A stretch of 64,000 bases of DNA from Thermoclostridium caenicola. GTDB lineage: Bacteria; Bacillota; Clostridia; DSM-8532. The stretch covers positions 95,093-159,092 of the forward strand of contig NZ_FQZP01000001.1 of assembly GCF_900142095.1 (NCBI RefSeq), in the 5' to 3' direction. The translations under genes and the position numbers were made by a program. Positions within the stretch are counted from its first letter, which is position 1. The number at the start of each line of letters is the position of its first letter. Shown in pieces: positions 46,159 through 56,005 of the stretch. The notes under the pieces were generated by a model. The model was given only the letters and a program-made list of their open reading frames with translations, was not told where the DNA came from and ran no database searches.

Positions 46159-46296
46159 ATGGGCAGTAAGGAAAAGAGGAAGGATAAGCGCATCACAGGG
46201 GATACAAAGGGTGATCCGGCTTTCTACAATGATCAGATTGGTGAAAATCTTGAACCCATGAAAGCTAATATGGATCAGAAAAAAGGCCGCAAATAA
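46159..46296 (+). CDS. Small charged protein (45 aa), unknown
   Basis: ATG 46159 follows AAGGAGG with 7-nt spacing and the gene ends in a terminator, so it is very likely translated. The product is hydrophilic and highly charged (MGSKEKRKDKRITGD... to QKKGRK), with no cysteines or membrane segment. Not recognised. Confidence 0.65.
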   Translation: MGSKEKRKDKRITGDTKGDPAFYNDQIGENLEPMKANMDQKKGRK

Positions 46297-46307
46297 GCGG
46301 CTTTTTT
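46286..46307 (+). terminator. Terminator of the 45-aa gene
   Basis: AGGCCGC pairs with GCGGCTT around AAATAA, followed by a T7 run; the stem overlaps the stop codon. Confidence 0.85.
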
Positions 46308-46386
46308 ATATGGCATCCTGCCACAGCGTATACCGGGTATGCCTGCGTCTGACACCGGTCTGTCCCATTCCTGTCGTCTTTCCTGA

Positions 46387-47310
46387 TCAATCCTCTGCCA
46401 CGTAGAATCTGAGATAATCCTTTGCGCATTTTCTGGCATTGTCCAGGGAGTGTCCGCCGTTATAGATGATAAACTCCGACTGGACTCCCCGCTCAAGAAG
46501 CGCTTCATGCAGGGACTGCAAGGGGTTTAAAAAGGGATCGTTCTCATTTCCTGCCTCAAGATAGACCTTCAGATTGGCAAGCCCCTTCTCCTCGGCAAAC
46601 CGGGCAACGTCCGAAACAGCTTCAGGATCCATGTTCGGATACAACCATTTCTCCAGTTGTTTTCCTGAAAAATCATCGGAAGGGACGGCGGCCGTATATC
46701 CGCCTACCCTGCTGAAAAGCTCGGGATGATGAAACGCGATGCGAAGGGCAATGGCGCCGCCCATGGAAAATCCCCCGATATACCTTCCTTCCGCCGACGT
46801 CACGGTATCAAAACGGGAATCCATATAGGGTACCAGCTCCTTCCACAGGAACTGATCCCACTTCCGTTCATCAAGCTTGCCGTCATCCCTTAAGTCTTCC
46901 TCGATCTCTTTCAGGGTGGCATCCCTGGTGAAAGGAAACACCATGATAATGGGCTGGATCTCATCTGCCTCAATCATTTCGTCGGCCACCTTGTCCATGG
47001 CCACATCGCGGATCCACATGGATTCACTCTGGCCATGCCCATGGAGCCCATACCATACAGGATATCTCTTTCCCCCGCCGTATCCTTTCGGAAGATACAC
47101 CTTGCAGGGGATCTCCCTGCCCAGGATCTTGCTTTCCACGGAAAGACTGACAACCTGGGATTCGGTCAGGGGAACTGTAAGACCGGCATCCAGCAAAATT
47201 TTATATTTACTTTTGCAGCCGCAGAGTACCAGGCCGGATAATATGGCAAGCGCCATGACCGGGAGGATGGAGCGATATGCTCTTGTTAGATTGATGCGGA
47301 AAGGCTTCAT
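46387..47310 (-). CDS. Esterase-family lipoprotein (feruloyl-esterase/EstD type)
   Basis: About 307 residues. A lipoprotein signal ends SGLVLCGC. The putative-esterase fold shows PVWYGLHGHGQSE, the nucleophile elbow GGFSMGG, EAGNENDPF and a late catalytic His in NGGHSLDN. The family includes acyl- and feruloyl-esterases, so a role alongside the xylanase in hemicellulose use is plausible but inferred. Start at 47310 chosen for the signal; RBS weak (GGAAGA). Confidence 0.84.
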   Translation of the reverse strand: MKPFRINLTRAYRSILPVMALAILSGLVLCGCKSKYKILLDAGLTVPLTESQVVSLSVESKILGREIPCKVYLPKGYGGGKRYPVWYGLHGHGQSESMWIRDVAMDKVADEMIEADEIQPIIMVFPFTRDATLKEIEEDLRDDGKLDERKWDQFLWKELVPYMDSRFDTVTSAEGRYIGGFSMGGAIALRIAFHHPELFSRVGGYTAAVPSDDFSGKQLEKWLYPNMDPEAVSDVARFAEEKGLANLKVYLEAGNENDPFLNPLQSLHEALLERGVQSEFIIYNGGHSLDNARKCAKDYLRFYVAED

Positions 47311-47433
47311 ATTCTTCCGGTTATAAAAGCAAGCCGGCAATCCGGACGCCGGCAGATGCCCATAACCGCAATTCACCACCAGATCCAGCCATTCTGTATC
47401 CATTATACCAGAAGGATCGGTATGCCAGGGACA

Positions 47434-48318
47434 TCAAAATGTGCCGGATGGTTCTCCGGAGCCGGGCGGATATTCGGCAAGAAGCTTTTCATTGGCCACC
47501 TCCAGTTTTTTGCTGTACTCGGCATAGGACGGGCTCAGCGCTTTCATGGCCGGAATGAACACATCGTAGTATCCGCTTGCCTGGTTGAACGCCTTTATAT
47601 AGGCCATCAGCCGGTATGCGGGAGAATTCCTGTATGCATCCGATTGCCTGAAGGCCATGTACTTCTCCAGCATTTCCCTGTTATTGCTCAAGAATTCGTC
47701 AGGATTCTCGATGTTTTTTTTGGTTTGCTCAAGGGATTCCATAATCTGTTCCGTAGTTATTTCGTCGGTTGCCTCCATCAAAAAGGCCTTCAGATCCTCC
47801 GGCAGGTTCAGGGGCGGCATATCGTCAAGGAAAGCGATGATCCTGTCATAGGCGGCTTGCTGGCTCTCAGTCCTGATGAGTTCATTGAGGAACCTGGCAA
47901 AATGCAGGCAGACGAACCTGCCATAGTACCCCGGAAAGGCTTCCAGCAGCTTCTCTGCGATGGTCTTGCCGTTCTCTATCGCCTGGAGTTCATCGCTGAT
48001 TTCAGCGTAGCTTGCGCCGCTGCCCAGCTTTTCAAGGATGGCTTTTTTCGCCTGCTCCCTCTGGATGTCCAGTTGCCTGCGTACGGCCAAGGTATGCAGC
48101 GCATTCCCCGAACCGTCGGACAAGACGCTTTTAATCTCATCAGTGCCGAGACCAAGCTTTCTGAGGACCGCTATTTTTTTCAGCCGTTCAACATCATTTC
48201 GGTCAAAGGATCTGTATCCATTCTCCAAAATGGACGGTGCTATCAAGCCCTTTTCGATATAGTAATCAATGGCCTTTTTGGTCAGGCCTGTGACCTTGCA
48301 GACTTCATGGATCAACAT
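47434..48318 (-). CDS. MerR-family transcriptional regulator with large C-terminal domain
   Basis: About 294 residues. The N-terminal MerR winged helix has VCKVTGLTKKAIDYYIEKGLI and NGYRSFDRNDVERLKKIAVLRKLG, followed by the usual coiled-coil dimerisation helix. The C-terminal region of about 190 residues is helical and probably binds the effector; it is not a known drug-binding domain. The start at 48318 lies 8 nt after AGAGGAGG. Target genes unknown. Confidence 0.88.
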   Translation of the reverse strand: MLIHEVCKVTGLTKKAIDYYIEKGLIAPSILENGYRSFDRNDVERLKKIAVLRKLGLGTDEIKSVLSDGSGNALHTLAVRRQLDIQREQAKKAILEKLGSGASYAEISDELQAIENGKTIAEKLLEAFPGYYGRFVCLHFARFLNELIRTESQQAAYDRIIAFLDDMPPLNLPEDLKAFLMEATDEITTEQIMESLEQTKKNIENPDEFLSNNREMLEKYMAFRQSDAYRNSPAYRLMAYIKAFNQASGYYDVFIPAMKALSPSYAEYSKKLEVANEKLLAEYPPGSGEPSGTF

Positions 48319-48388
48319 GTTTGCCACCTCCTCTTTGAGCATAAGCCAGCCCCTGGGGTGCCAGTCAACTGTCATGCATAACGGTTTG

Positions 48389-48442
48389 AAAAAGCCGTTT
48401 TCCTGCCCGCCAGTCTCATCGGGCAAAGGAAAACGGCTTTTC
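48389..48442. terminator. Long bidirectional terminator
   Basis: GAAAAAGCCGTTTTCC... (48388-48410) pairs with GGAAAACGGCTTTTC (48428-48442). It lies downstream of the minus-strand Rrf2 gene. Confidence 0.85.
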
Positions 48443-48465
48443 TTTATATGGCTATCCGGCACGCA

Positions 48466-48897
48466 TCACTCCGATGCCGCCATCTTCTCGTGAGCCCTAT
48501 TGACCAGATCGGCGAGGGTAATGCTGTCCAGCACGTTGTTGATGGCATCGCTGAGCTGCTTCCACACGTCCAGCGTCACGCATTTGCTACTGCGGGGACA
48601 CTGATTCGGCTCATCCTCCATGCAGGCCACGGGCACAAGATTTCCTTCAATCTGCCTTAAAATCATGCCCACGGTATACTCCTCCGGCGGGCGCGACAGC
48701 TTGTACCCGCCCTGGGCGCCGCGGATGCTTCTGACAAAACCGGCCTTGTTCAAAACGGTGATGATCTGTTCCAGATACTTATAGGATATCTCCTGCCGTT
48801 CCGCAACGCTTTTTATGGTGACATACTGATCCTGGCCGTTCAGGGCAAGATCCAGCATCAGTCGCAGCGCGTATCGGCCTCTTGTGGATATCTTCAT
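48466..48897 (-). CDS. Rrf2-family regulator with IscR-like cysteines
   Basis: A 143-residue winged-helix protein: KISTRGRYALRLMLDLALNG, YLEQIITVLNKAGFVRSIRGAQGGY. Cysteines C92, C100 and C106 are placed like the [2Fe-2S] ligands of IscR, so it may sense Fe-S or redox status. It is transcribed away from cysK, from a nearly consensus promoter 200 bp from the cysK promoter, and is a candidate regulator of it. Confidence 0.9.
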   Translation of the reverse strand: MKISTRGRYALRLMLDLALNGQDQYVTIKSVAERQEISYKYLEQIITVLNKAGFVRSIRGAQGGYKLSRPPEEYTVGMILRQIEGNLVPVACMEDEPNQCPRSSKCVTLDVWKQLSDAINNVLDSITLADLVNRAHEKMAASE

Positions 48898-48918
48898 GCA
48901 ATCTCCCCCTGCATTACT

Positions 48919-48947
48919 ACTATATCAGATGCAATCCAGGGTTTCAA
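48919..48947 (-). promoter_or_regulatory. Promoter of the IscR-like Rrf2 gene
   Basis: Minus-strand TTGAAA (48947-48942), 17 nt, TATAGT (48924-48919), about 22 nt before the start codon. Confidence 0.75.
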
Positions 48948-49002
48948 CAAAAGCCGCAGCCCTCGTTGCAAGCTGGAATTGGGCAGATTGAAAAAATATT
49001 CC

Positions 49003-49110
49003 TATAAATTTTATATGAATTGTATGATTATTGGTTGACATTTGGAAATTTGAAGCATATAATGATAATAAATTTAATTCCTACTAAACATATATAATTT
49101 ATATGATTGG
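49003..49110 (+). promoter_or_regulatory. cysK promoter with two operator-like AT-rich motifs
   Basis: Perfect promoter TTGACA (49035-49040), 17 nt, TATAAT (49058-49063). Two related AT-rich motifs flank it: one upstream (about 49003-49030, TATAAATTTTATATGAATTG) and one in the leader (49086-49110, AAACATATAT, then TTATATGATTGG). The leader motif matches the motif before the second cysK gene at 21 of 25 positions. Confidence 0.8.
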
Positions 49111-49119
49111 AGGGTCACA

Positions 49120-50061
<942 letters not shown>

Positions 50062-50084
50062 TTCGCCCGAAAGGAGGCGCTGAA

Positions 50085-50831
50085 ATGGCATGCTTTGAAG
50101 CAAAGGTCGATACGCGGTTTGAGAAGATTTCCAACCTGCACCCCTGCTTCAGCGGTGGCGCCAACATGAGCAGAGGACGGGTCCATCTTCCGGTGAGCCC
50201 GGCCTGCAATATCCAGTGCAGATTCTGCAAGCGAATCTTCAATAAATCCGAACAGCGCCCCGGTGTGGCCGGCCGGCTGCTGACACCGGAACAGGCCGCG
50301 CAGCTGGTGGATAAGGCCCTTACCCTGTGCCCCGAGATCACGGTGGTGGGCATTGCGGGCCCCGGCGACACGCTCGCCACAACTCATGCGCTGGAAACCT
50401 TCAGACTGGTCCACCGGCGCCATCCGGAGCTGGAAAACAATTTTACGGTGATCTTCGACTCAGCCATTGACGAGCCCTATAAGGATCAATACTGCTGCTC
50501 TGCCTACGTGCGTGAGAACATCGCACGGGAGTATCCTGAAATCGCGGCCAAGTATACACGTGCCATGCAGAAGGCAAGCGCATGGGTCCAGGAAAACAAG
50601 GATGAGACAGCACGGATCCAGGTGGAGAACAAATGGGTTGCCGGCGATGCCAAGATCAATGCCGAGGTTCTGAAAACCTTCAATTACATCCCGTCATACT
50701 CCCAGGCATACGACATGTTCGGCCTGCTTGCGGAACAGCTTCAGAAGGTTGGCATGCTGGAAGCGGATGTGGACACCAAGGCCCTTCCGCAAAACAGTTT
50801 CGTTAAGCTTGACAATATTCCTTACCAATAA
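50085..50831 (+). CDS. Chimeric ORF: NifB-like radical SAM N-terminus joined to the C-terminus of an ABC substrate-binding protein
   Basis: A 248-residue frame with a strong AAGGAGG start. Residues 1 to about 115 match NifB-like radical SAM proteins: HPCFSGGANMSRGRVHLPVSP, the SAM-cluster motif C41-x3-C45-x2-C48, then VVGIAGPGDTLA. At about residue 115 (near 50430) homology changes to the end of a NitT/TauT-type solute-binding protein (TVIFDSAIDEPYKDQYCC, then KASAWVQENKDETARIQVE). The radical SAM barrel is cut short, and the binding protein lacks its signal peptide and first lobe, so neither activity is expected. This is best explained by an in-frame deletion joining two genes. Confidence 0.82.
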   Translation: MACFEAKVDTRFEKISNLHPCFSGGANMSRGRVHLPVSPACNIQCRFCKRIFNKSEQRPGVAGRLLTPEQAAQLVDKALTLCPEITVVGIAGPGDTLATTHALETFRLVHRRHPELENNFTVIFDSAIDEPYKDQYCCSAYVRENIAREYPEIAAKYTRAMQKASAWVQENKDETARIQVENKWVAGDAKINAEVLKTFNYIPSYSQAYDMFGLLAEQLQKVGMLEADVDTKALPQNSFVKLDNIPYQ

Positions 50832-50917
50832 GTCCCCCCCACAATACTTTATAGGCCTCTGCCCGATGCAGCCGCCTGATCAGCGGTTGCATCGGGCGCT
50901 GCCAAAAGGAGCCGGAT

Positions 50918-51283
50918 ATGGACAGATACTGGCGTGTTGCCATAGCAAGCCTGGATGGAAAGGTCATCAACGAGCATTTCGGACGTGCCAAGGCATTTTT
51001 TATTGTTGATATTGCCCGGGATGGAACCTGGCATTTGGTTGAAAAGCGTGAGGTTGCCCCCCTCTGCTCAGGCGGCCAGCATACCCGGGAAGCCATGGAG
51101 GCCCATGTCGGCGCGCTGCACGACTGCGTCGCCGTTTTGGTCTCACAAATAGGCCCGGCAGCAAGAAGGGCGCTCGAGATCAACCGAATTGCTGTTTTCG
51201 AGCAGCCCGATTACATAGACAACGCCTTGTCAAAGCTGGCGAAATATTTCATCAAAACAAATTTCACAGTACCGGAGGAATGA
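50918..51283 (+). CDS. NifX/NafY-like (dinitrogenase Fe-Mo cofactor biosynthesis domain) protein
   Basis: A 121-residue single-domain protein of the NifX / NifB-C-terminal family (VAIASLDGKVINEHFGRAKAFFIVDI; LCSGGQHTREAM; VAVLVSQIGPAARRALE). Such proteins bind metal-cluster cofactor precursors. RBS AAGGAG. It ends 3 nt before the NifH-like gene, so the two form an operon. Confidence 0.88.
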   Translation: MDRYWRVAIASLDGKVINEHFGRAKAFFIVDIARDGTWHLVEKREVAPLCSGGQHTREAMEAHVGALHDCVAVLVSQIGPAARRALEINRIAVFEQPDYIDNALSKLAKYFIKTNFTVPEE

Positions 51284-51286
51284 ATC

Positions 51287-52165
51287 ATGGCCAAGAAAGT
51301 GACGCAAATAGCGATTTACGGAAAGGGCGGCATCGGAAAGTCCACCACCACATCCAATCTCACGGCCGCCCTGTCGAAGCTCGGATTTAAAGTGATGCAG
51401 TTCGGATGCGATCCCAAGAGCGACTCCACCAATACGCTCCGCAACGGGACCTACATCCCCACTGTCCTTGACACGCTGCGTGAGAAAAGCACGGTAAACG
51501 CCCATGACGTCATCTACGAGGGGTTCAATGGGGTATATTGTGTGGAAGCCGGCGGACCCGCTCCGGGTGTCGGCTGTGCCGGCCGGGGCATCATCACCGC
51601 CGTGGAGCTTTTCAAGCAGCAGCGCATTTTTGAGGAACTGAACCTGGACTTTGTCATCTACGACGTATTGGGTGACGTGGTTTGCGGCGGATTCGCCGTA
51701 CCTATCCGCGAAGGCATTGCCGAGCATGTCTTCACCGTTTCCTCGGCGGACTTCATGTCCATCTACGCGGCAAATAACCTCTTCCGCGGGATCCAGAAGT
51801 ATTCCAACGCAGGCGGTGCGCTCCTGGGCGGAGTTATCGCCAATTCCATCAACGCACCCTATGCCAGGGAGATCATTGACGATTTCGTAGCCAGGACAAA
51901 AACCCAGGTGGTGGAATACATCCCCCGCTCCGTGACCGTCACCCAGTGCGAGCTCCAGGGAAAGACCACCATCGAGGCAGCACCTGATTCCGAGCAGGCC
52001 AAAATCTATTTCAGGCTCGCTGAAAAAATAGCCGAGCACAAGGATTCCAGGACGCCGGAACCCCTCGGCATCCAGGAATTGCGCGACTGGGCGTCCAAGT
52101 GGGGTGATTACCTGCTGGCCCTGGAGACAGGAAACATCCGTCCGGAACTCCAGGCCAACCTCTGA
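51287..52165 (+). CDS. NifH-like nitrogenase iron protein homologue
   Basis: A 292-residue P-loop ATPase homologous to dinitrogenase reductase. The P-loop is Y11-GKGGIGKST20. C97 (in [13 protein letters not shown]) and C133 (in DVVCGG) are the inter-subunit 4Fe-4S ligands, and R100 matches the ADP-ribosylation arginine of NifH. Sequence around the cluster differs from canonical NifH, and the setting among cysteine/methionine genes suggests a nitrogenase-like reductase such as the methylthio-alkane reductase family, not N2 fixation. It would pass electrons to a NifDK-like partner, which is absent here. A strong terminator follows. Confidence 0.9.
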   Translation: MAKKVTQIAIYGKGGIGKSTTTSNLTAALSKLGFKVMQFGCDPKSDSTNTLRNGTYIPTVLDTLREKSTVNAHDVIYEGFNGVYCVEAGGPAPGVGCAGRGIITAVELFKQQRIFEELNLDFVIYDVLGDVVCGGFAVPIREGIAEHVFTVSSADFMSIYAANNLFRGIQKYSNAGGALLGGVIANSINAPYAREIIDDFVARTKTQVVEYIPRSVTVTQCELQGKTTIEAAPDSEQAKIYFRLAEKIAEHKDSRTPEPLGIQELRDWASKWGDYLLALETGNIRPELQANL

Positions 52166-52208
52166 TACCCGGAAAGCATCTTAAGAGAATTCAAACGAAT
52201 AAGCGAAA

Positions 52209-52242
52209 AAAGAGAGGCAAGCCCGATGCTGCCTCTCTTTTG
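52209..52242. terminator. Bidirectional terminator after the NifH-like gene
   Basis: AAAAGAGAGGCA (52209-52220) pairs perfectly with 52231-52242, with A and T tracts on either side. It separates convergent operons. Confidence 0.92.
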
Positions 52243-52262
52243 ATTTGTCAAACGCCCGGGCG

Positions 52263-52931
52263 TTAAGCCTGCCCGGTCAGGACACCCGCATCCATCCTGA
52301 AGACCCGGGCTTCCTCATGGATGGCTTCCAGGTCATGGGTCACCATCAGGACGGCGGTTCCGCTCAGGGAAATCTCTTTGAACAGCTTCATCACCTCGGC
52401 GGTGGTCTGCACATCCAGATCGCTGGTGGGCTCGTCGGCCAAAAGAATAGCGGGATCGTTGATGAGCGCGCGTGCAATGGCTACCCGCCGCATTTCCCCG
52501 CCGGAAAGCTGCCTGGGGTACATGTAGGCCAAATGGGGTATGCCTACCTGCTCGAGCAGGGACAAGGCTTTCTTTGCGGCATCTCCCTCACGCCTGAAGA
52601 AATAGAACGGCAGCCGGACGTTGTCCAGCACCGTCAGGTTGGCAAGCAGGCTCTGACCCTGGGGGACATAGCCGATGATCGCGTTCCTGTAACGGGAAGC
52701 TTCCGCATCGTTGAAGGATGAAATATCCTTTCCCCCGATCTCGATGCTGCCGGAGGTGGGTTTCAGAAGCCCGGCGATCAGGTTCAGCAGCGTGGTCTTT
52801 CCGCTGCCCGATCGCCCTATGATGCTCACAAAATCCCCCGGATAAACCGAGAGGCCGGCGTTTTTCACGGCAAAAAAGGATGTGTTGCCGCGTTTAAACT
52901 CCTTTGTCAGTTGGTTCACTCTCAGCACCAT
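52263..52931 (-). CDS. MacB/LolD-type ABC transporter ATP-binding protein
   Basis: A 222-residue ATPase with Walker A GRSGSGKT, signature LSGGEMRRVAIARAL, Walker B ILLADEPTSDLD and the H-loop VTHDLEA. The LolD/MacB/FtsE subfamily pairs with FtsX-type permeases, here the gene 2 nt upstream. Substrate unknown. Confidence 0.93.
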   Translation of the reverse strand: MVLRVNQLTKEFKRGNTSFFAVKNAGLSVYPGDFVSIIGRSGSGKTTLLNLIAGLLKPTSGSIEIGGKDISSFNDAEASRYRNAIIGYVPQGQSLLANLTVLDNVRLPFYFFRREGDAAKKALSLLEQVGIPHLAYMYPRQLSGGEMRRVAIARALINDPAILLADEPTSDLDVQTTAEVMKLFKEISLSGTAVLMVTHDLEAIHEEARVFRMDAGVLTGQA

Positions 52932-52933
52932 GG

Positions 52934-54145
52934 CTACTCGCCCTCCCGCATGGTAAGATAGGTTTCCGTCCGGCTGATTCTGGCCGCTGCATAGATGGAA
53001 GCCAGGGGCCCTACGGCTGATGACAGCAAGAGGCTCAGGGCCAGGATCCCCAAAACGACGCCGGTATTCGGCTGAAGATATGGGAGTTGCAGCCTCTCGC
53101 CAATATAGGCGCTGAAGGGCAACACCAATACCCCTGCCGCCGCTGTACCGGCAACACCGCCCATGGCGCTCAAAATCAGCGACTCGGTCAATACCAGGCT
53201 GACCAGCCTTTTCCGCGTTGCGCCCAGAATGCGCAGAACAGCGAACTCCTTTTTCCTTTCGTTAATGGTGACCGAGAACACCGCTGTGAGCACCAGGACG
53301 GCGATAGCCCACAGCAGTATGGCAAGCATTTGGATATAGTCGACGAGGGAACCCAGGTTATCGGCTATTCCGGTTATCATGCTTTTGGACACGATCACAT
53401 CCACTTGCGGAATCCGGTTTCTTATCAGGCTGGCCACGGTTTCCGGGTCATGGCCTTTTTTGACCTTGACCAGGACCGAAGATACCGAACCTCCCGGTTC
53501 ATCCGCCGCCAGGAAGTTGATGCCCACCTCGCGTGCCGAGGCAAACAGGGATTTCATGGTGTCCATGTTCATGAAAACCGAGGAATCCAGGCCGGTAGCG
53601 GTCTTCTCAAGCTGCGCCGCCACGGGATAGGAACAGTTGAACAGCCTCAGGGTATGATCGCTTTCCAGAACGATATCGCTGCCCGCGATAAGAACCCCGT
53701 TTTCGACTACGCTTCCGTAAGTCCTGGCAATCCATGGCTGTATGACAAAATCGGTTTCCGGTTCAAAGCCGATGAGCTGGACCTGCGCGGAACAGCAGGA
53801 CTCTGAAAGGGATGTGAGAAAGAACTGGGCGGTCACCTGGGCGACGCCTTCAATCTGCGCCACCTGCTGCGCGATGGACGGGCTGAAATAGAAATGGCAC
53901 GGATCTCCTTTCAGGAGAACCTCTTCCATATCCGCTTTATAGCCTTCGGGAACCACCATCAGATCGGCGCCCAGCCTTTGGATCATACTGTTCATGCCGT
54001 TTTCTAGGCTGGCCGTCAGAACCGATCCCCCAAACAGGGTGAAAGCCAGGATGGTGACGACAAGGATGAGGCAGGCCGTTCGAAACGGCCTTAGTTTTAA
54101 GCTATAAAATGACAAGCGTCGATTGGTCAATGGCGTCTGCTTCAT
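52934..54145 (-). CDS. FtsX/MacB-type ABC transporter permease
   Basis: A 403-residue protein. One N-terminal helix (ACLILVVTILAFTLFGGSVL), a large extracytoplasmic domain (about 50-260) and three C-terminal helices with the FtsX signature (FAVLRILGATRKRLVSLVLTES). This class commonly drives mechanotransmission or export of periplasmic or extracellular substrates. It overlaps the DUF4418 gene by 4 nt. Confidence 0.9.
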   Translation of the reverse strand: MKQTPLTNRRLSFYSLKLRPFRTACLILVVTILAFTLFGGSVLTASLENGMNSMIQRLGADLMVVPEGYKADMEEVLLKGDPCHFYFSPSIAQQVAQIEGVAQVTAQFFLTSLSESCCSAQVQLIGFEPETDFVIQPWIARTYGSVVENGVLIAGSDIVLESDHTLRLFNCSYPVAAQLEKTATGLDSSVFMNMDTMKSLFASAREVGINFLAADEPGGSVSSVLVKVKKGHDPETVASLIRNRIPQVDVIVSKSMITGIADNLGSLVDYIQMLAILLWAIAVLVLTAVFSVTINERKKEFAVLRILGATRKRLVSLVLTESLILSAMGGVAGTAAAGVLVLPFSAYIGERLQLPYLQPNTGVVLGILALSLLLSSAVGPLASIYAAARISRTETYLTMREGE

Positions 54146-54669
54146 GTCCCGACCTGCTCCTTGCGGTTGGAGTGGTACAGATAGAACGCATTGGCCGCTG
54201 CGGCAACAGTAACCACTGAGGCCAGAATGACCAGGGCCGGCAGGGTGAGCGATCGGCAGGTCATTTTCACATTACCGCAAACACCGATCAGCACTGTGGG
54301 GATCAAAAGTGCGAGAATGCCGTTCAGACCCAGCGCTATGCTCAGACCAAGCTTTATTTGCGCCGATCTGAAGATGAGCATTAGGAGGCCAAGCAAAGCG
54401 ATGACCAATCCTGTACCGAGTTCCGCACGGGCGGTCCAGTGGCATTTCATCACCTTGTTTGATGTCGCGGTGTTGGCTGTCATGCCGCTGGTATCTTTGG
54501 AAGCATGGACACTATCATCGCTTTTATGCCCATCCATCTTCATTGCACTATCTGCCGCGGTTTCTTTCGTATGTACACCGCAGACCGGGAAAACCGTTAT
54601 GGGACCAAAGGCGATGAGCGCTCCCAGGATGATGAGCAAAATACCGGTTAGGAGTCTGTTTTTGACCAT
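54142..54669 (-). CDS. DUF4418 membrane protein with Met/His/Asp-rich insert
   Basis: About 175 residues. It has four membrane helices and the conserved DUF4418 cysteines: VFPVCG, MKCHW, and GVCGNVKMTC. Between the first helix and MKCHW lies a hydrophilic insert rich in Met, His, Asp and Ser (MKMDGHKSDD... HASKDTSGM), suggestive of metal binding. First gene of a three-gene operon with an FtsX permease and ABC ATPase. The third of three tandem ATGs gives the best RBS spacing. Family function unknown. Confidence 0.85.
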   Translation of the reverse strand: MVKNRLLTGILLIILGALIAFGPITVFPVCGVHTKETAADSAMKMDGHKSDDSVHASKDTSGMTANTATSNKVMKCHWTARAELGTGLVIALLGLLMLIFRSAQIKLGLSIALGLNGILALLIPTVLIGVCGNVKMTCRSLTLPALVILASVVTVAAAANAFYLYHSNRKEQVGT

Positions 54670-54729
54670 CATCATTCCTCCTGACAGAAGACTTCACAGA
54701 ACAGAGAATCAGAAAAAAGGACATGTACA

Positions 54730-54764
54730 GCAAAGGCAGACAACCTGTTGATGTCTGCCTTTGC
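54730..54764. terminator. Hairpin between DUF4418 operon and cysK2
   Basis: GCAAAGGCAGACA (54730-54742) pairs perfectly with 54752-54764. It is downstream of the minus-strand cysK2 gene. The T run is weak and displaced on that strand, so efficiency is uncertain. Confidence 0.6.
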
Positions 54765-54844
54765 GAGTGACCCTGAATGGATATGTTATCAGACAGTGTT
54801 TGGGGGGATTTAAGAAATGGGATGCTGCGCCAGCCGCAACACGC

Positions 54845-55777
54845 TTATTCCGAGAACAGGGGGGTGGAAAGATAACGTTCGCCGGTGTCGGGCAGCACAA
54901 CGACAATATTCTTTCCTGCGTTTTCGGGACGCTTGGCAACCTGGGTCGCGGCCCAGAGCGCAGCACCGGAGGATATACCAACCAACAGACCTTCTGTTTT
55001 TGCAAGGTCGCGGCCGGTCGCAAATGCATCTTCATTTTCGACCGTAATGATCTCGTCATAGATCTTGGTATTCAAAACCTGAGGCACAAAGCCTGCGCCG
55101 ATGCCCTGGATCTTGTGGGTACCGGGTGTTCCCTTGGAAAGCACGGGGGAACCGGCCGGCTCAACGGCAACGATATGTAAATTCGGATTCTTCGACTTCA
55201 GGAATTCGCCTGCTCCGGTGATGGTACCGCCTGTACCGATACCTGCCACAAAGATGTCAATCTTGCCATCTGTATCCTCCCAGATCTCGGGACCGGTGGT
55301 TGCCTTGTGGATAGCGGGGTTAGCCGGGTTGGTAAACTGGCCCGGAATGAAGGCATTGGGTATCTCTTTTGCCAGTTCCTCGGCCTTGGCAATAGCGCCC
55401 TTCATACCCTTTGAACCTTCGGTGAGGACGAGCTCCGCACCATAGGCCTTCAAAAGGTTCCTGCGCTCAATGCTCATGGTTTCAGGCATGGTAAGGATAA
55501 TGCGATAACCGCGGGCTGCGGCAACGGAAGCAAGGCCTATACCGGTGTTGCCGCTGGTGGGCTCAATGATGACCGAATCGGGCTTCAAAATACCCCTTGC
55601 CTCGGCGTCCTCGATCATGGCCTTGGCGATCCTGTCCTTAACGCTGCCCGCCGGATTGTAGTATTCCAGCTTGGCAATAACGGTAGCCTTAAGATCGTAT
55701 TTCTTCTCATATCTGGTCAATTCCAGAAGCGGTGTCTTTCCAATCAGGTCAACAAGGTTCTTATAAATTCTCGGCAT
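54845..55777 (-). CDS. cysK: Cysteine synthase, second copy
   Basis: A 310-residue O-acetylserine sulfhydrylase with PLP lysine K47 (NPAGSVKDR), EPTSGNTG and [10 protein letters not shown]. It is clearly paralogous to 49120-50061 but diverged throughout. AAGGAGG with good spacing. It is transcribed divergently from the Rrf2 gene at 56006, sharing a regulatory region with operator-like motifs. Confidence 0.95.
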   Translation of the reverse strand: MPRIYKNLVDLIGKTPLLELTRYEKKYDLKATVIAKLEYYNPAGSVKDRIAKAMIEDAEARGILKPDSVIIEPTSGNTGIGLASVAAARGYRIILTMPETMSIERRNLLKAYGAELVLTEGSKGMKGAIAKAEELAKEIPNAFIPGQFTNPANPAIHKATTGPEIWEDTDGKIDIFVAGIGTGGTITGAGEFLKSKNPNLHIVAVEPAGSPVLSKGTPGTHKIQGIGAGFVPQVLNTKIYDEIITVENEDAFATGRDLAKTEGLLVGISSGAALWAATQVAKRPENAGKNIVVVLPDTGERYLSTPLFSE

Positions 55778-55801
55778 AATATTACCTCCTTGATTAAATT
55801 A

Positions 55802-55869
55802 CCATTGATATAATTCATATATGTTTACTATGATATAGTCATTATAATCCTATTGGTTGGGGATGTCAA
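55802..55869 (-). promoter_or_regulatory. cysK2 promoter and leader operator motif
   Basis: Minus-strand TTGACA (55869-55864), 17 nt, TATAAT (55846-55841). Downstream, in the leader, 55826-55802 reads AAACATATATG, AATTATATC, AATGG, matching the cysK1 leader motif at 21 of 25 bases. Confidence 0.85.
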
Positions 55870-55890
55870 TAGGCCAAATCATATTTTTTA

Positions 55891-55945
55891 TATAAACTTT
55901 ATATGATTGATAGGTATTGACATTCCCCCGTTTCTTACATATTAT
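55891..55945 (+). promoter_or_regulatory. Promoter of the Rrf2-metB-patB operon with operator-like motif
   Basis: TTGACA (55917-55922), 17 nt, TATTAT (55940-55945). Just upstream, TATAAACTTTATATGATTGA (55891-55910) shares TTTATATGATTG with the cysK1 leader motif. Confidence 0.8.
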
Positions 55946-56005
55946 TTATATATTAAAAGTATGAATTAAATGCTGTGATGTTTTTGGAAAGGAAAGGATG
56001 GACAG

